A stretch of DNA of 9,183 nt from CAVSWN01 sp046728115 (lineage in GTDB: Bacteria > Acidobacteriota > Vicinamibacteria > Vicinamibacterales > CAVVIG01), in NCBI GenBank assembly GCA_046728115.1, contig JBKPDW010000458.1, forward strand, positions 1-9,183, read 5' to 3'. A program made the position numbers and the translations under genes. Below, piece after piece: positions 1 to 4,748 of the stretch; position 1 is the first letter of the stretch; each line of letters opens with the position of its first letter. The notes under the pieces were generated by a model. It saw nothing but the letters and a program-made list of their open reading frames with translations. It was not told the origin of the DNA and did no database searches.

Positions 1-56
1 GTGTAAGCGACTGTTCAGCTTGTTCCCGGCCTGACACAGCACAGGAGAGGTGACGT

Positions 57-506
57 ATGGACTACAACGCTCGTGACTACCTGAACAACACGTTCATCAA
101 GAAGGAGGACTTGCGCGCCAGCGGCCCGCGGCGGCTGCAGATTCATGGCGTCGAGGAAGCGGACGGGTTTCCGGACAAGGGGAAACCCGCCAAGAAGGAG
201 CTGCACTTGCTGTTCGCCGATCAGACGCGCTTCAGCCTGCGGGCGCAGGTGAATCTGAATCGGGTACGTGAGGCGTTTGGCGATCGAACCAGTCTCTGGA
301 TCGGCAAGACGATCGAATTGTATTTCAGTCCCGACGTCACCAACCCTGGTGGCGGCGAACCGGGTGGGGCTCGCGTGCGCGTTCCGGATCCTGGATCTGC
401 ACCGTCACCCGGCGTGTTCGTGTCCGAGCTCGAGCCAGCCGCCGAGAAGACCCGTCCGAAGCGATCGGCGTCTTCCGCGGCGCCAGGAAACGGGAGGGTC
501 GCATGA
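57..506 (+). CDS. Conserved phage-type hypothetical protein
   Basis: This 149-residue protein starts at an ATG preceded by a strong ribosome binding site, AGGAGAGG at 43-50, six bases upstream. Residues about 18-110 resemble a conserved protein family found in phages and integrative elements. Its pattern is a 'fikkeDl' start, a hydrophobic strand, then a polar L-x-L-x-x-x-VNL segment, an acidic F/L-G-D stretch, W-x-GK, a short L-Y strand, and a G-rich turn ending in G-x-RVRVP. All these elements are present here (QVNLNRV, WIGKTIELYF, GGARVRVP). The family often lies near phage replication or recombination genes, but its biochemical role is not known to me. The last 40 residues are a Pro/Ser/Lys-rich, probably disordered tail. 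The stop overlaps the next start (ATGA), so the two genes are probably translationally coupled. Family recognition is from memory of the motif pattern. Confidence 0.85.
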   Translation: MDYNARDYLNNTFIKKEDLRASGPRRLQIHGVEEADGFPDKGKPAKKELHLLFADQTRFSLRAQVNLNRVREAFGDRTSLWIGKTIELYFSPDVTNPGGGEPGGARVRVPDPGSAPSPGVFVSELEPAAEKTRPKRSASSAAPGNGRVA

Positions 507-901
507 CGCCGGAACGCGAGCGGATCGGCCGCGGCTGTAAGGACCGGCTGCACAACGCGACGAATCCCGAGATCGAAGTCATGTGTTTGCGTGCCGACAT
601 CTACGAGTTTCTGCTCGACCTCATGCTCGACCTCATGACGGCACGCGATGAAGAGGACGGTGAGCTGGGTTGGGACAGTTACGACGAATCCAGCCGACAT
701 GCGGTCATGCTCCTTCGAGAGGTCGCGCACGACGATGGAATCGTCTACGCGTCTAGCGACGACATGATCGCTGTCCAGTTGGGCATCTGGGCGCTTTCCG
801 AAAGCCAACGCGACGAATTGAATCACCGCGTCGAGACGGCGATGAAGGATTCAGCCTTCCTCGCACTTCTCGAGGGCTGTCTCGCTCACCGTCGTGACTA
901 G
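503..901 (+). CDS. Acidic helical hypothetical protein
   Basis: This 132-residue protein starts inside the previous stop (ATGA overlap) and has its own purine-rich ribosome binding site (GGGAGGG at 492-498). I do not recognise the family. The sequence is acidic and almost wholly helical, with a leucine/methionine-rich helix at residues 31-46, an acidic segment (residues 48-62), and helices around 63-75, 84-98 and 100-127. It has one Cys near the start (13), one at 28 and one near the end (126). There is no signal peptide or membrane segment. Coupling to the preceding phage-type gene suggests a shared early role in the element. A perfect 12-bp tandem duplication encodes the LDLM-LDLM segment. 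Confidence 0.75.
   Translation: MTPERERIGRGCKDRLHNATNPEIEVMCLRADIYEFLLDLMLDLMTARDEEDGELGWDSYDESSRHAVMLLREVAHDDGIVYASSDDMIAVQLGIWALSESQRDELNHRVETAMKDSAFLALLEGCLAHRRD
614..637 (+). repeat. Perfect 12-bp tandem duplication inside a CDS
   Basis: CTCGACCTCATG occurs twice back to back and encodes LDLM twice in the first helix of the 503-901 product. It keeps the reading frame and adds about one helical turn. It looks like a recent slippage duplication. Confidence 0.9.
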
Positions 902-1000
902 ATGGAGCCGGAACCGCCGGCCTGCGCCGGCCAGCGTGAGCTCGCCGAACAGGAGCTGCGCGCCATCGCTCGACGGGTTGGCGTGCCGTTTCCTGAGTGA
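902..1000 (+). CDS. Possible 32-residue small protein
   Basis: An ATG directly abuts the TAG stop of the preceding gene (TAGATG) and opens a 32-codon frame ending in TGA. The product has a Pro-rich start and then an amphipathic helix, with ELAEQELRAIARRVGVPFPE at its C-terminus. Third codon positions are mostly G or C, as in neighbouring genes. There is no clear ribosome binding site, so expression would depend on termination-reinitiation from the upstream gene. It could also be a chance frame in GC-rich spacer. Function unknown. Confidence 0.35.
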   Translation: MEPEPPACAGQRELAEQELRAIARRVGVPFPE

Positions 1001-1026
1001 CGGACCCGGGCGCACCCCTGACCATG

Positions 1027-1032
1027 TATCCT
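1027..1032 (+). promoter_or_regulatory. Possible -10 element (TATCCT) for a leaderless RHH gene
   Basis: TATCCT lies exactly seven bases before the GTG of the RHH gene at 1040, and no ribosome binding site is visible. The spacing would put the transcription start at the start codon. The other plus-strand RHH gene has TAGACT at the same seven-base distance. No convincing -35 is seen, so this remains weak. Confidence 0.3.
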
Positions 1033-1039
1033 GTCGGGC

Positions 1040-1222
1040 GTGTCGCCAGATGATGCGAAGCGGCTCGAGCGGCGCAGACGCGGGCGGCCGCCGCTCGACC
1101 CGCAGGACGTGGCCGTCTCGGTTCACTTCCGGCTCCCGGCCAAGCAATACGACGAGGTGCTGGCCCGCGCCACCCGCGCGCGCATGCCGCTCGGTGAGTA
1201 CATCCGGACTGCGCTACGGTGA
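1040..1222 (+). CDS. Ribbon-helix-helix DNA-binding protein A with GRP basic arm
   Basis: This small protein of 60 residues starts at GTG; the ATG at 1024 is out of frame. Residues 8-18 form a very basic arm, ERRRRGRPPLD, with an AT-hook-like RGRP core. An Arc/CopG-like ribbon-helix-helix follows: a short strand (VAVSVHFRL, about 24-32), helix A (PAKQYDEVLARATRA, 33-47) and helix B after a turn (MPLGEYIRTALR, 49-60). Such proteins act as dimers whose paired strands enter the major groove, usually as repressors or as antitoxin-type regulators. It converges on RHH protein B with 13 bases between the stops. No toxin-like partner is adjacent. It lacks a Shine-Dalgarno sequence, so it may be translated from a leaderless transcript. 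Confidence 0.7.
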   Translation: MSPDDAKRLERRRRGRPPLDPQDVAVSVHFRLPAKQYDEVLARATRARMPLGEYIRTALR

Positions 1223-1235
1223 GCGCCGTAATGGA

Positions 1236-1436
1236 CTAGCGGGACTTCGGTCGACGAAACACCGGCTCGTCATCTTTATAATCGGCAACCATCGAATCGA
1301 TCGCCGCACGAATGGCGCCCGTCAAACTACAGCGGTTCTCACGGGCGATGTGGACCAGGGCCGTCCGTTGTTCAGGCGTCACCCGAATCGATAACCGATT
1401 GGTTGCCGGCTGGTCGTGCTCGCGTGGACGTCCCAT
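1236..1436 (-). CDS. Ribbon-helix-helix DNA-binding protein B with GRP arm
   Basis: The frame is open from 1466, but the ATG at 1436 is preferred. It has AAGG six bases upstream and gives a 66-residue product that begins at once with the arm (MGRPREHDQPATN). An RHH core follows: strand RLSIRV (14-19), helix A from TPEQRTALVHIARENR (20-35), and helix B from SLTGAIRAAIDSMVADY (37-53). It ends in a charged tail. The T-P-E-Q start of helix A and the S-L-T-x-A-I-R turn are typical of Arc/CopG-like repressors. It is the only minus-strand gene between 57 and 4708. It is convergent with RHH protein A and divergent from the winged-helix gene at 1451. A TATGAT -10 on the minus strand (1467-1462) lies inside a small dyad, which suggests autoregulation. 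Confidence 0.75.
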   Translation of the reverse strand: MGRPREHDQPATNRLSIRVTPEQRTALVHIARENRCSLTGAIRAAIDSMVADYKDDEPVFRRPKSR

Positions 1437-1450
1437 CGAACACCTTCGAG

Positions 1451-1798
1451 ATGCGTACCCGATCATACCGACGTGATCGCCGACCAGCGGTCAGCCGCCC
1501 GCTCTCGCGCCAGGCGGCCACCGTCCTGCGCACCTTGGCCCGCGCCCCGTCCGGGCAGCTGCGCCTGATCGATCTCCGCGCCGCGCTCCTCGCGCAGCGG
1601 GTCACGACCGGCAATCTTTCGCGCGCACTGAAGCGCCTCCATCGCGCCGGCTGCGTCGAGCTCCATGCCTCGCCGGCGCCGTGGGCGGTCACCCTCACCG
1701 AGCTCGTGGCACCCGGCCATGTCCCGGTCTCGAACTTCACCGCGGGCGCCGTGTCCCTGCTCGCACGTGGCCGCGTCCGGGCACGTACCCACCGCTGA
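1451..1798 (+). CDS. Winged helix-turn-helix regulator
   Basis: This 115-residue protein starts at ATG 1451; GTG 1424 and TTG 1403 in the same frame are alternatives. After a basic N-terminus (residues 1-20), residues 20-84 fit a winged helix of MarR/ArsR style. Helix 1 is RQAATVLRTLARAP, helix 2 is LRLIDLRAALLAQR, and the recognition helix is TTGNLSRALKRLHRAG. The wing CVELHASPAPWAVTLTE closes the fold. The final 30 residues add little recognisable structure. It has no metal-binding or ligand-sensing domain, so it probably reads DNA only. It is divergent from RHH protein B (14 bases between starts) and precedes the control region of the capsid block. I infer a role in the element's life-cycle switch. 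No Shine-Dalgarno is visible, so the start is uncertain. Confidence 0.65.
   Translation: MRTRSYRRDRRPAVSRPLSRQAATVLRTLARAPSGQLRLIDLRAALLAQRVTTGNLSRALKRLHRAGCVELHASPAPWAVTLTELVAPGHVPVSNFTAGAVSLLARGRVRARTHR
1460..1479. promoter_or_regulatory. Dyad overlapping the -10 of RHH gene B
   Basis: CGATCA (1460-1465) and TGATCG (1474-1479) form perfect 6-bp arms around eight bases. The minus-strand -10 candidate TATGAT (1467-1462) overlaps the left arm, with transcription expected to start about 20 bases before the ATG at 1436. The dyad also lies within the first codons of the divergent winged-helix gene. It is a candidate operator for either neighbour. Arms of this length can occur by chance. Confidence 0.35.
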
Positions 1799-1987
1799 CC
1801 CTGACATGACGCCGAGCGCATCGAGAAACTGGAACCCATTTGGTCGCGTTTTTGGTGGCGTCGGAATTTTGGCAGCGCAAAGATTTGCTCGCGCGTCGGT
1901 TTCCGGAGCTGCGCCGGCCAACATATCGATACCCCCCGGTAGTAAATTCACTGAACATCCGGCGGTGCGATTCGGATCCAGGACCTT

Positions 1988-2020
1988 CGTTACGTCATTC
2001 GACGTAACGTGCATTCACGT
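1988..2020. promoter_or_regulatory. Overlapping inverted repeats upstream of the capsid block (candidate operator)
   Basis: CGTTACGTC (1988-1996) and GACGTAACG (2001-2009) are perfect 9-bp arms around ATTC. A second dyad, ACGTG (2007-2011) and CACGT (2016-2020) around CATT, overlaps its right arm. Seen differently, two 14-bp units that both begin and end in ACGT and carry ATTC in the middle are set 15 bp apart (1992-2005, 2007-2020). No T tract follows, so a terminator is unlikely. The site sits 16 bases before the ATG at 2036, at the end of a 237-bp spacer (1799-2035) that is less GC-rich than its flanks. I see no clear -35/-10 pair in that spacer. Confidence 0.6.
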
Positions 2021-2035
2021 GGTCTGCTACAGCTC

Positions 2036-2248
2036 ATGGCGCATGAATCACCAGCCTCAAAAGTTCTTGAATTCAGCGCGAGGCGATCGATCGCCGTCAC
2101 GTCGTCGTCCGCTGTGTCCGCACATCAGCGATTGCGTCGCTGGTTTGAAGACGTGCATCGATTGACCGCCGAGCAGGCGGAGCTCATCGACCAAATCTTC
2201 GGGAAGTTCCTCCAGGAACCAATAGCTGGTCGACCGCCTCATTCGTGA
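2036..2248 (+). CDS. Small hypothetical protein at head of the capsid block
   Basis: The frame opens at GTG 2009, but that codon lies at the end of the long dyad. The ATG at 2036 is preferred and gives 70 residues. The N-terminal 30 residues are Ser/Ala-rich without clear structure. Residues 30-61 form a charged amphipathic helix pair (HQRLRRWFEDVHRLTAEQAE and IDQIFGKFLQEP). No family is recognised. It has no Shine-Dalgarno sequence. It ends 13 bases before the next gene in the same direction. It could be a small DNA-associated or scaffold-like protein, but nothing in the sequence decides this. Confidence 0.5.
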   Translation: MAHESPASKVLEFSARRSIAVTSSSAVSAHQRLRRWFEDVHRLTAEQAELIDQIFGKFLQEPIAGRPPHS

Positions 2249-2261
2249 ACTCGGCCTACCG

Positions 2262-2645
2262 ATGACACGGGTCGCCGCACCGCCGACGATCGGACAGGCG
2301 GACAGGGACAGTCAGGTCGACCTGCTGCGCGAGCTCGTCACCGAAGTGCGCGCGCTACGCGCTGACCTCGCCGAGTCGCGGCGACGTGCACCGTCCCTCT
2401 CGCGCGTGGATCACGCCCGGCTGGCGCGGCTGCTGCCGGCGGTCGCTGGCGCGCTCGGCAGTGAGCTCTTTACCGTGGCTGAACTCACGGCCCCGGCGGT
2501 GCAGCTGGTCGTCGACGGGCTGACGCCGCGCCAGGTCGGCCGGCTGCTGCGTCGGGCCGTTGGTGTGTCGATCGACGGCCTGGTCGTCGAGCGCGTTGGC
2601 CACGAAAACCACAGTACGTTGTGGCGCATCGTCGAAGCCCTCTGA
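2262..2645 (+). CDS. Helical protein with HTH-like C-terminal domain
   Basis: This 127-residue protein follows the previous stop by 13 bases. Residues 17-42 are a predicted coiled coil (DSQVDLLRELVTEVRALRAD onward), which suggests oligomerisation. Residues 50-125 form a compact helical domain: helix DHARLARLLPAVAGALG, the turn and helix FTVAELTAPAVQLVV, then LTPRQVGRLLRRAVG, which has the spacing of an HTH recognition helix. A short strand pair (LVVERVG and STLWRIV) could be the wing. The overall shape resembles winged-helix domains seen in small proteins of phage-like elements. Its position before the capsid gene suggests a regulatory or DNA-packaging helper role, but this is inferred. The family is not recognised by name. 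Confidence 0.65.
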   Translation: MTRVAAPPTIGQADRDSQVDLLRELVTEVRALRADLAESRRRAPSLSRVDHARLARLLPAVAGALGSELFTVAELTAPAVQLVVDGLTPRQVGRLLRRAVGVSIDGLVVERVGHENHSTLWRIVEAL

Positions 2646-2698
2646 GTTTCCGGCCTGTCGATCACGGACGAAATCCCGCCGGTCCCTTCCGACACGAC

Positions 2699-2710
2699 AC
2701 GCGATCGCGT
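2699..2710. repeat. 12-bp perfect palindrome upstream of the capsid gene
   Basis: ACGCGATCGCGT is its own reverse complement and lies 26 bases before the capsid start, within the 91-bp gap after the HTH-like gene. It could be a binding site. CG-rich palindromes are common in such DNA, so it may mean nothing. Confidence 0.3.
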
Positions 2711-2736
2711 CTACTGAACGGCGAGGAGTCGCGCGT

Positions 2737-3807
2737 ATGTCTGATCCCGCTACGCGTCTGGTCCAGCCGCTCCCCGCAGGAACCGGCTTCAGTCGCTTTC
2801 TGCGCTGCCTCGTTGCCGGGCGCGGCTCGCTCGCCGACAGTCTCGAGTTCGCCACGACGATGCGCAGCACACCGCAGGTCGCGGCGGCGTTCGAGTACAT
2901 GACGAAGGCGGCGCAGACGGCCGGCACGGTCGCGGATGCGGCCTGGGCCGGGCCGCTCGCGTTGTCCGGGCTCGCGAACGAAGCGCTCAGTCTGGTGCGC
3001 GCGCGGAGCGTGCTCGGTCAGTTGAACGACACCGTCCGCCACGTCCCGTTCAACGTTAAGTTCCCGCGGGACACGTCGGCGGTCACGCTCGGCGGCTGGG
3101 TGGCCGAAAACGTGCCGGCGCCCGTCGCCCAACTCAGCTTCGATAGTCTCGGCCCGGTGAGTGTCGCGAAGATCGCGGTCATCGTCGCGCTCTCGCGCGA
3201 GCTGCTGGTCACGGGCACGCCCGCGACCGAGGCGATCGTGCGCGACAGCGTGCTCGGCGGACTCGCGGCGCAAATCGACCGGTCGTTTTTGGATCCCACA
3301 AGCGGCGCCATCGCCGGCCGGCCGGCCGCGATCACGAGCGGCGCGCCGAGCGTCACGAGCACCGGGACCACGGCCGCCCAGATGACCGCCGATCTCACCG
3401 CGATGATCAGCGCCATTCAGACGAACGGCGCGTCGCTCGTCTGGATCCTGCGACCGACGACGCTCGCCAAGATCGCCGGGACACTTGGGGCGGCCGGGAA
3501 TCTGGCGGTCGCCGACGTGCCGCGCACGTTGTACGGCCTGCCGATTCTCGCGAACGCGAACTCGCCGCAGCAGATCGTCCTGCTCGATGCACAGGCGGTT
3601 TTGCTGGCCGACGAGAACGGATTCGATCTCAGCCTCTCGGAAAACGCCAGCGTCCAAATGGAGAGCGCGCCCGACTCGCCGGTGCTCGCGACGACGATCT
3701 TGACCAGCCTGTTCCAGATCAACGCGGTCGGCATCCGCGCGACGCGGATCCTCTCGTGGCTCCGCGGCCACGCCGGCGCCGTCGTCTACATGACGGTGAG
3801 TTACTAG
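2737..3807 (+). CDS. HK97-fold phage major capsid protein
   Basis: The frame is open from 2560, but the ATG at 2737 has GAGGAG eight bases upstream and gives the natural 356-residue product. The family builds icosahedral phage heads of the HK97 fold. Hallmarks in order are: a helical N-terminus (1-65); LVRARSVLGQL and PFNVKFPRDT; WVAENVPAP (121-129) opening the E-loop region; the spine helix around KIAVIVALSRELL (145-157) to AIVRDSVLGGLAAQIDRSFL; ASLVWILRPTTLAKI; GLPILANAN (267-275); LADENGFDLSLSENASVQM (290-308); and the C-terminal LFQINAVGIRATRILSW (325-341) to AVVYMTVSY. The length is close to that of mature capsid subunits, with a shorter N-terminal delta region than many phages. No prohead protease is fused or adjacent, and no portal or terminase gene precedes it, which is unusual. 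Two bases separate it from the next gene. Confidence 0.9.
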   Translation: MSDPATRLVQPLPAGTGFSRFLRCLVAGRGSLADSLEFATTMRSTPQVAAAFEYMTKAAQTAGTVADAAWAGPLALSGLANEALSLVRARSVLGQLNDTVRHVPFNVKFPRDTSAVTLGGWVAENVPAPVAQLSFDSLGPVSVAKIAVIVALSRELLVTGTPATEAIVRDSVLGGLAAQIDRSFLDPTSGAIAGRPAAITSGAPSVTSTGTTAAQMTADLTAMISAIQTNGASLVWILRPTTLAKIAGTLGAAGNLAVADVPRTLYGLPILANANSPQQIVLLDAQAVLLADENGFDLSLSENASVQMESAPDSPVLATTILTSLFQINAVGIRATRILSWLRGHAGAVVYMTVSY

Positions 3808-3809
3808 CC

Positions 3810-4238
3810 ATGCCGCGCCTGTGGGATCCGGACGTGTTTACCGCTGCGCAACAGAAGATCGTGGCGGCCCCCGAGACACTGACGGGGGCCGACGTGCAGT
3901 ACTTGCAGGAGTTCGGCGGGCCCGAGATCGCGGCCCGCGCAGTGCGTGCGCGCTACAAGGCGCTCGAACCGCTGCCGAGCCCGACGACGGACCCGCTGCC
4001 GAGCCCGCAGACCATCGCGACGATCACCAAGACCGTGATGGACCAACTGCACCAGGAGCTCGAAGAACCGCTCGCCGAGGCGATTGCCGTCGCCGTCCGC
4101 ATGGGAATGAAATCGCTCACCGAACGCGCGAGCTCGCTCGAGACGTCGATGCAGCAGCTCACGACGGACATGACCGCGCTCGCTGATCGCATCCTCAACC
4201 TGGAAGCCTCGATCCACGCGTCCAAGGTGCCACAATGA
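3810..4238 (+). CDS. Small coiled-coil protein downstream of capsid
   Basis: The ATG at 3810 follows the capsid stop by two bases, so the genes are co-transcribed and probably coupled. The 142-residue product has an N-terminal part with PDVFTAAQQKIVAAPETLTG and QYLQEFGGPEIAARAVRARY (residues 7-50). A Pro-rich linker with a PLPSP repeat follows (54-66). The rest is long helices (67-135), ending in a heptad pattern from MKSLTERASSLETSMQQLTT onward that should form a coiled coil. There is no signal peptide or membrane segment. Genes right after a capsid often encode decoration, head-completion or scaffold factors. The coiled coil would fit a scaffold-like or internal head protein, but no family is recognised, so that is inference. 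Confidence 0.7.
   Translation: MPRLWDPDVFTAAQQKIVAAPETLTGADVQYLQEFGGPEIAARAVRARYKALEPLPSPTTDPLPSPQTIATITKTVMDQLHQELEEPLAEAIAVAVRMGMKSLTERASSLETSMQQLTTDMTALADRILNLEASIHASKVPQ
3969..4007 (+). repeat. 15-bp direct repeat encoding a PLPSP linker
   Basis: CCGCTGCCGAGCCCG occurs at 3969-3983 and 3993-4007, a 24-bp period. It encodes PLPSP twice in the linker of the coiled-coil protein and keeps the frame. It is consistent with linker growth by duplication. Confidence 0.85.
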
Positions 4239-4471
4239 CCGGCGACCTGCTGGCACGCGCGCGCGCGGCCGGCCTCAGTGACCGCGCGATTCGACACCTC
4301 GATCGCAAGACGGCGCAGCTCGCGGCCGACGTCGAGGCGGTCGCCATCGAATTAGTCGCGGGCGGCGCGCGCCCAGGCGATGTCGCTGTGGCCATCGAGT
4401 CGACAATCCCCGGCGTCTGCGCGCAGCTGCTCGTCGAGCTTGTCGCCCTCGCGATGCTCGACGACGCGTGA
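4235..4471 (+). CDS. Small helical hypothetical protein
   Basis: It overlaps the previous gene by ATGA and has AAGGTG six bases before its start. The 78-residue product is helical throughout: LLARARAAGLSDRAIRHLDR (5-24), a second helix AQLAADVEAVAIELVAGG (27-44), then a hydrophobic C-terminal helix PGVCAQLLVELVALAML (59-75). The last helix is long enough to be buried in an oligomer but is not a convincing membrane anchor. No family is recognised. It completes a tightly packed capsid, coiled-coil and small-protein block, so a head-associated role is the simplest inference. Its stop codon lies inside a strong dyad that precedes the third RHH gene. Confidence 0.65.
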   Translation: MTGDLLARARAAGLSDRAIRHLDRKTAQLAADVEAVAIELVAGGARPGDVAVAIESTIPGVCAQLLVELVALAMLDDA

Positions 4472-4497
4472 CCTGATCTGTCACGCGGCAGTAGACT
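4465..4497 (+). promoter_or_regulatory. Promoter and operator-like dyad of RHH gene C
   Basis: CGCGTGAC (4465-4472) and GTCACGCG (4480-4487) are perfect 8-bp arms around seven bases. A possible -35, GTGACC (4468-4473), overlaps the left arm. A -10, TAGACT (4492-4497), follows the right arm after four bases and sits seven bases before the ATG at 4505. The dyad thus occupies the -35/-10 spacer, the classic place for a repressor. No T tract follows, so it is a poor intrinsic terminator. The most economical reading is autorepression by the RHH protein. Confidence 0.55.
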
Positions 4498-4504
4498 GCG
4501 CCGC

Positions 4505-4708
4505 ATGGCGGACGAGGATCCCGACCCGCCACGACGGCGGCCTGGCCGGCCACGAAACGCCGAGCCGGGGTTCGTCACCAGCACGTGGCTGCCGGCATCC
4601 CTCCACGATCGGCTGGTCCGCGTCGCGCTGAAAACCGATACCTCGATCTCGCAACTCATCCGCCACGTGCTCGAGCGCCGCGTGCCGCCGGGCGATGAGC
4701 CGAAGTAG
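4505..4708 (+). CDS. Ribbon-helix-helix-like DNA-binding protein C with GRP arm
   Basis: The 67-residue product begins with an acidic tip and then RRRPGRPR (residues 10-17), an AT-hook-like basic arm matching those of RHH proteins A and B. The RHH core is a strand (FVTSTWL, 23-29), helix A (PASLHDRLVRVALKTDT, 30-46) and helix B (SISQLIRHVLERR, 47-59), with a short tail. The S-I-S-x-L-I-R start of helix B is typical of CopG-like folds. There is no ribosome binding site. A -10-like TAGACT is seven bases upstream, so a leaderless transcript is possible. It converges on the integrase with 40 bases between stops. It could control the capsid block, the integrase, or its own promoter through the dyad at 4465-4487. 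Confidence 0.7.
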   Translation: MADEDPDPPRRRPGRPRNAEPGFVTSTWLPASLHDRLVRVALKTDTSISQLIRHVLERRVPPGDEPK

Positions 4709-4748
4709 GCACGCCGCGTACACACCCCCTGGAACGCGTCAGGAGAGT

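Noticed and set aside
221..826. Minus-strand open frame spanning the first two genes
   Set aside because: It runs against two coupled plus-strand genes with good ribosome binding sites, and its translation has no domain signal.
1040..1436. Toxin-antitoxin pair made of RHH proteins A and B
   Set aside because: Both partners look like DNA-binding RHH proteins and they are convergent. No toxin-like (RelE, PIN, Fic, HipA) frame is adjacent.
2560..2736. N-terminal extension of the capsid frame
   Set aside because: It overlaps the end of the preceding gene in another frame, reads as Ser/Arg-rich noise and lacks a ribosome binding site. The ATG at 2737 has GAGGAG correctly placed.
2662..3771. Long minus-strand open frame (369 codons) opposite the capsid gene
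   Set aside because: Its translation is Arg/Asp/Gly-rich low-information sequence with no domain. The plus strand encodes a clear capsid protein over the same bases. It is a GC-rich shadow frame.
2737..3807. Encapsulin nanocompartment instead of phage capsid
   Set aside because: The C-terminal LFQINAVGIRATRILSW pattern and the overall motif order fit phage major capsid proteins. No encapsulin cargo gene is adjacent, and an integrase is present.
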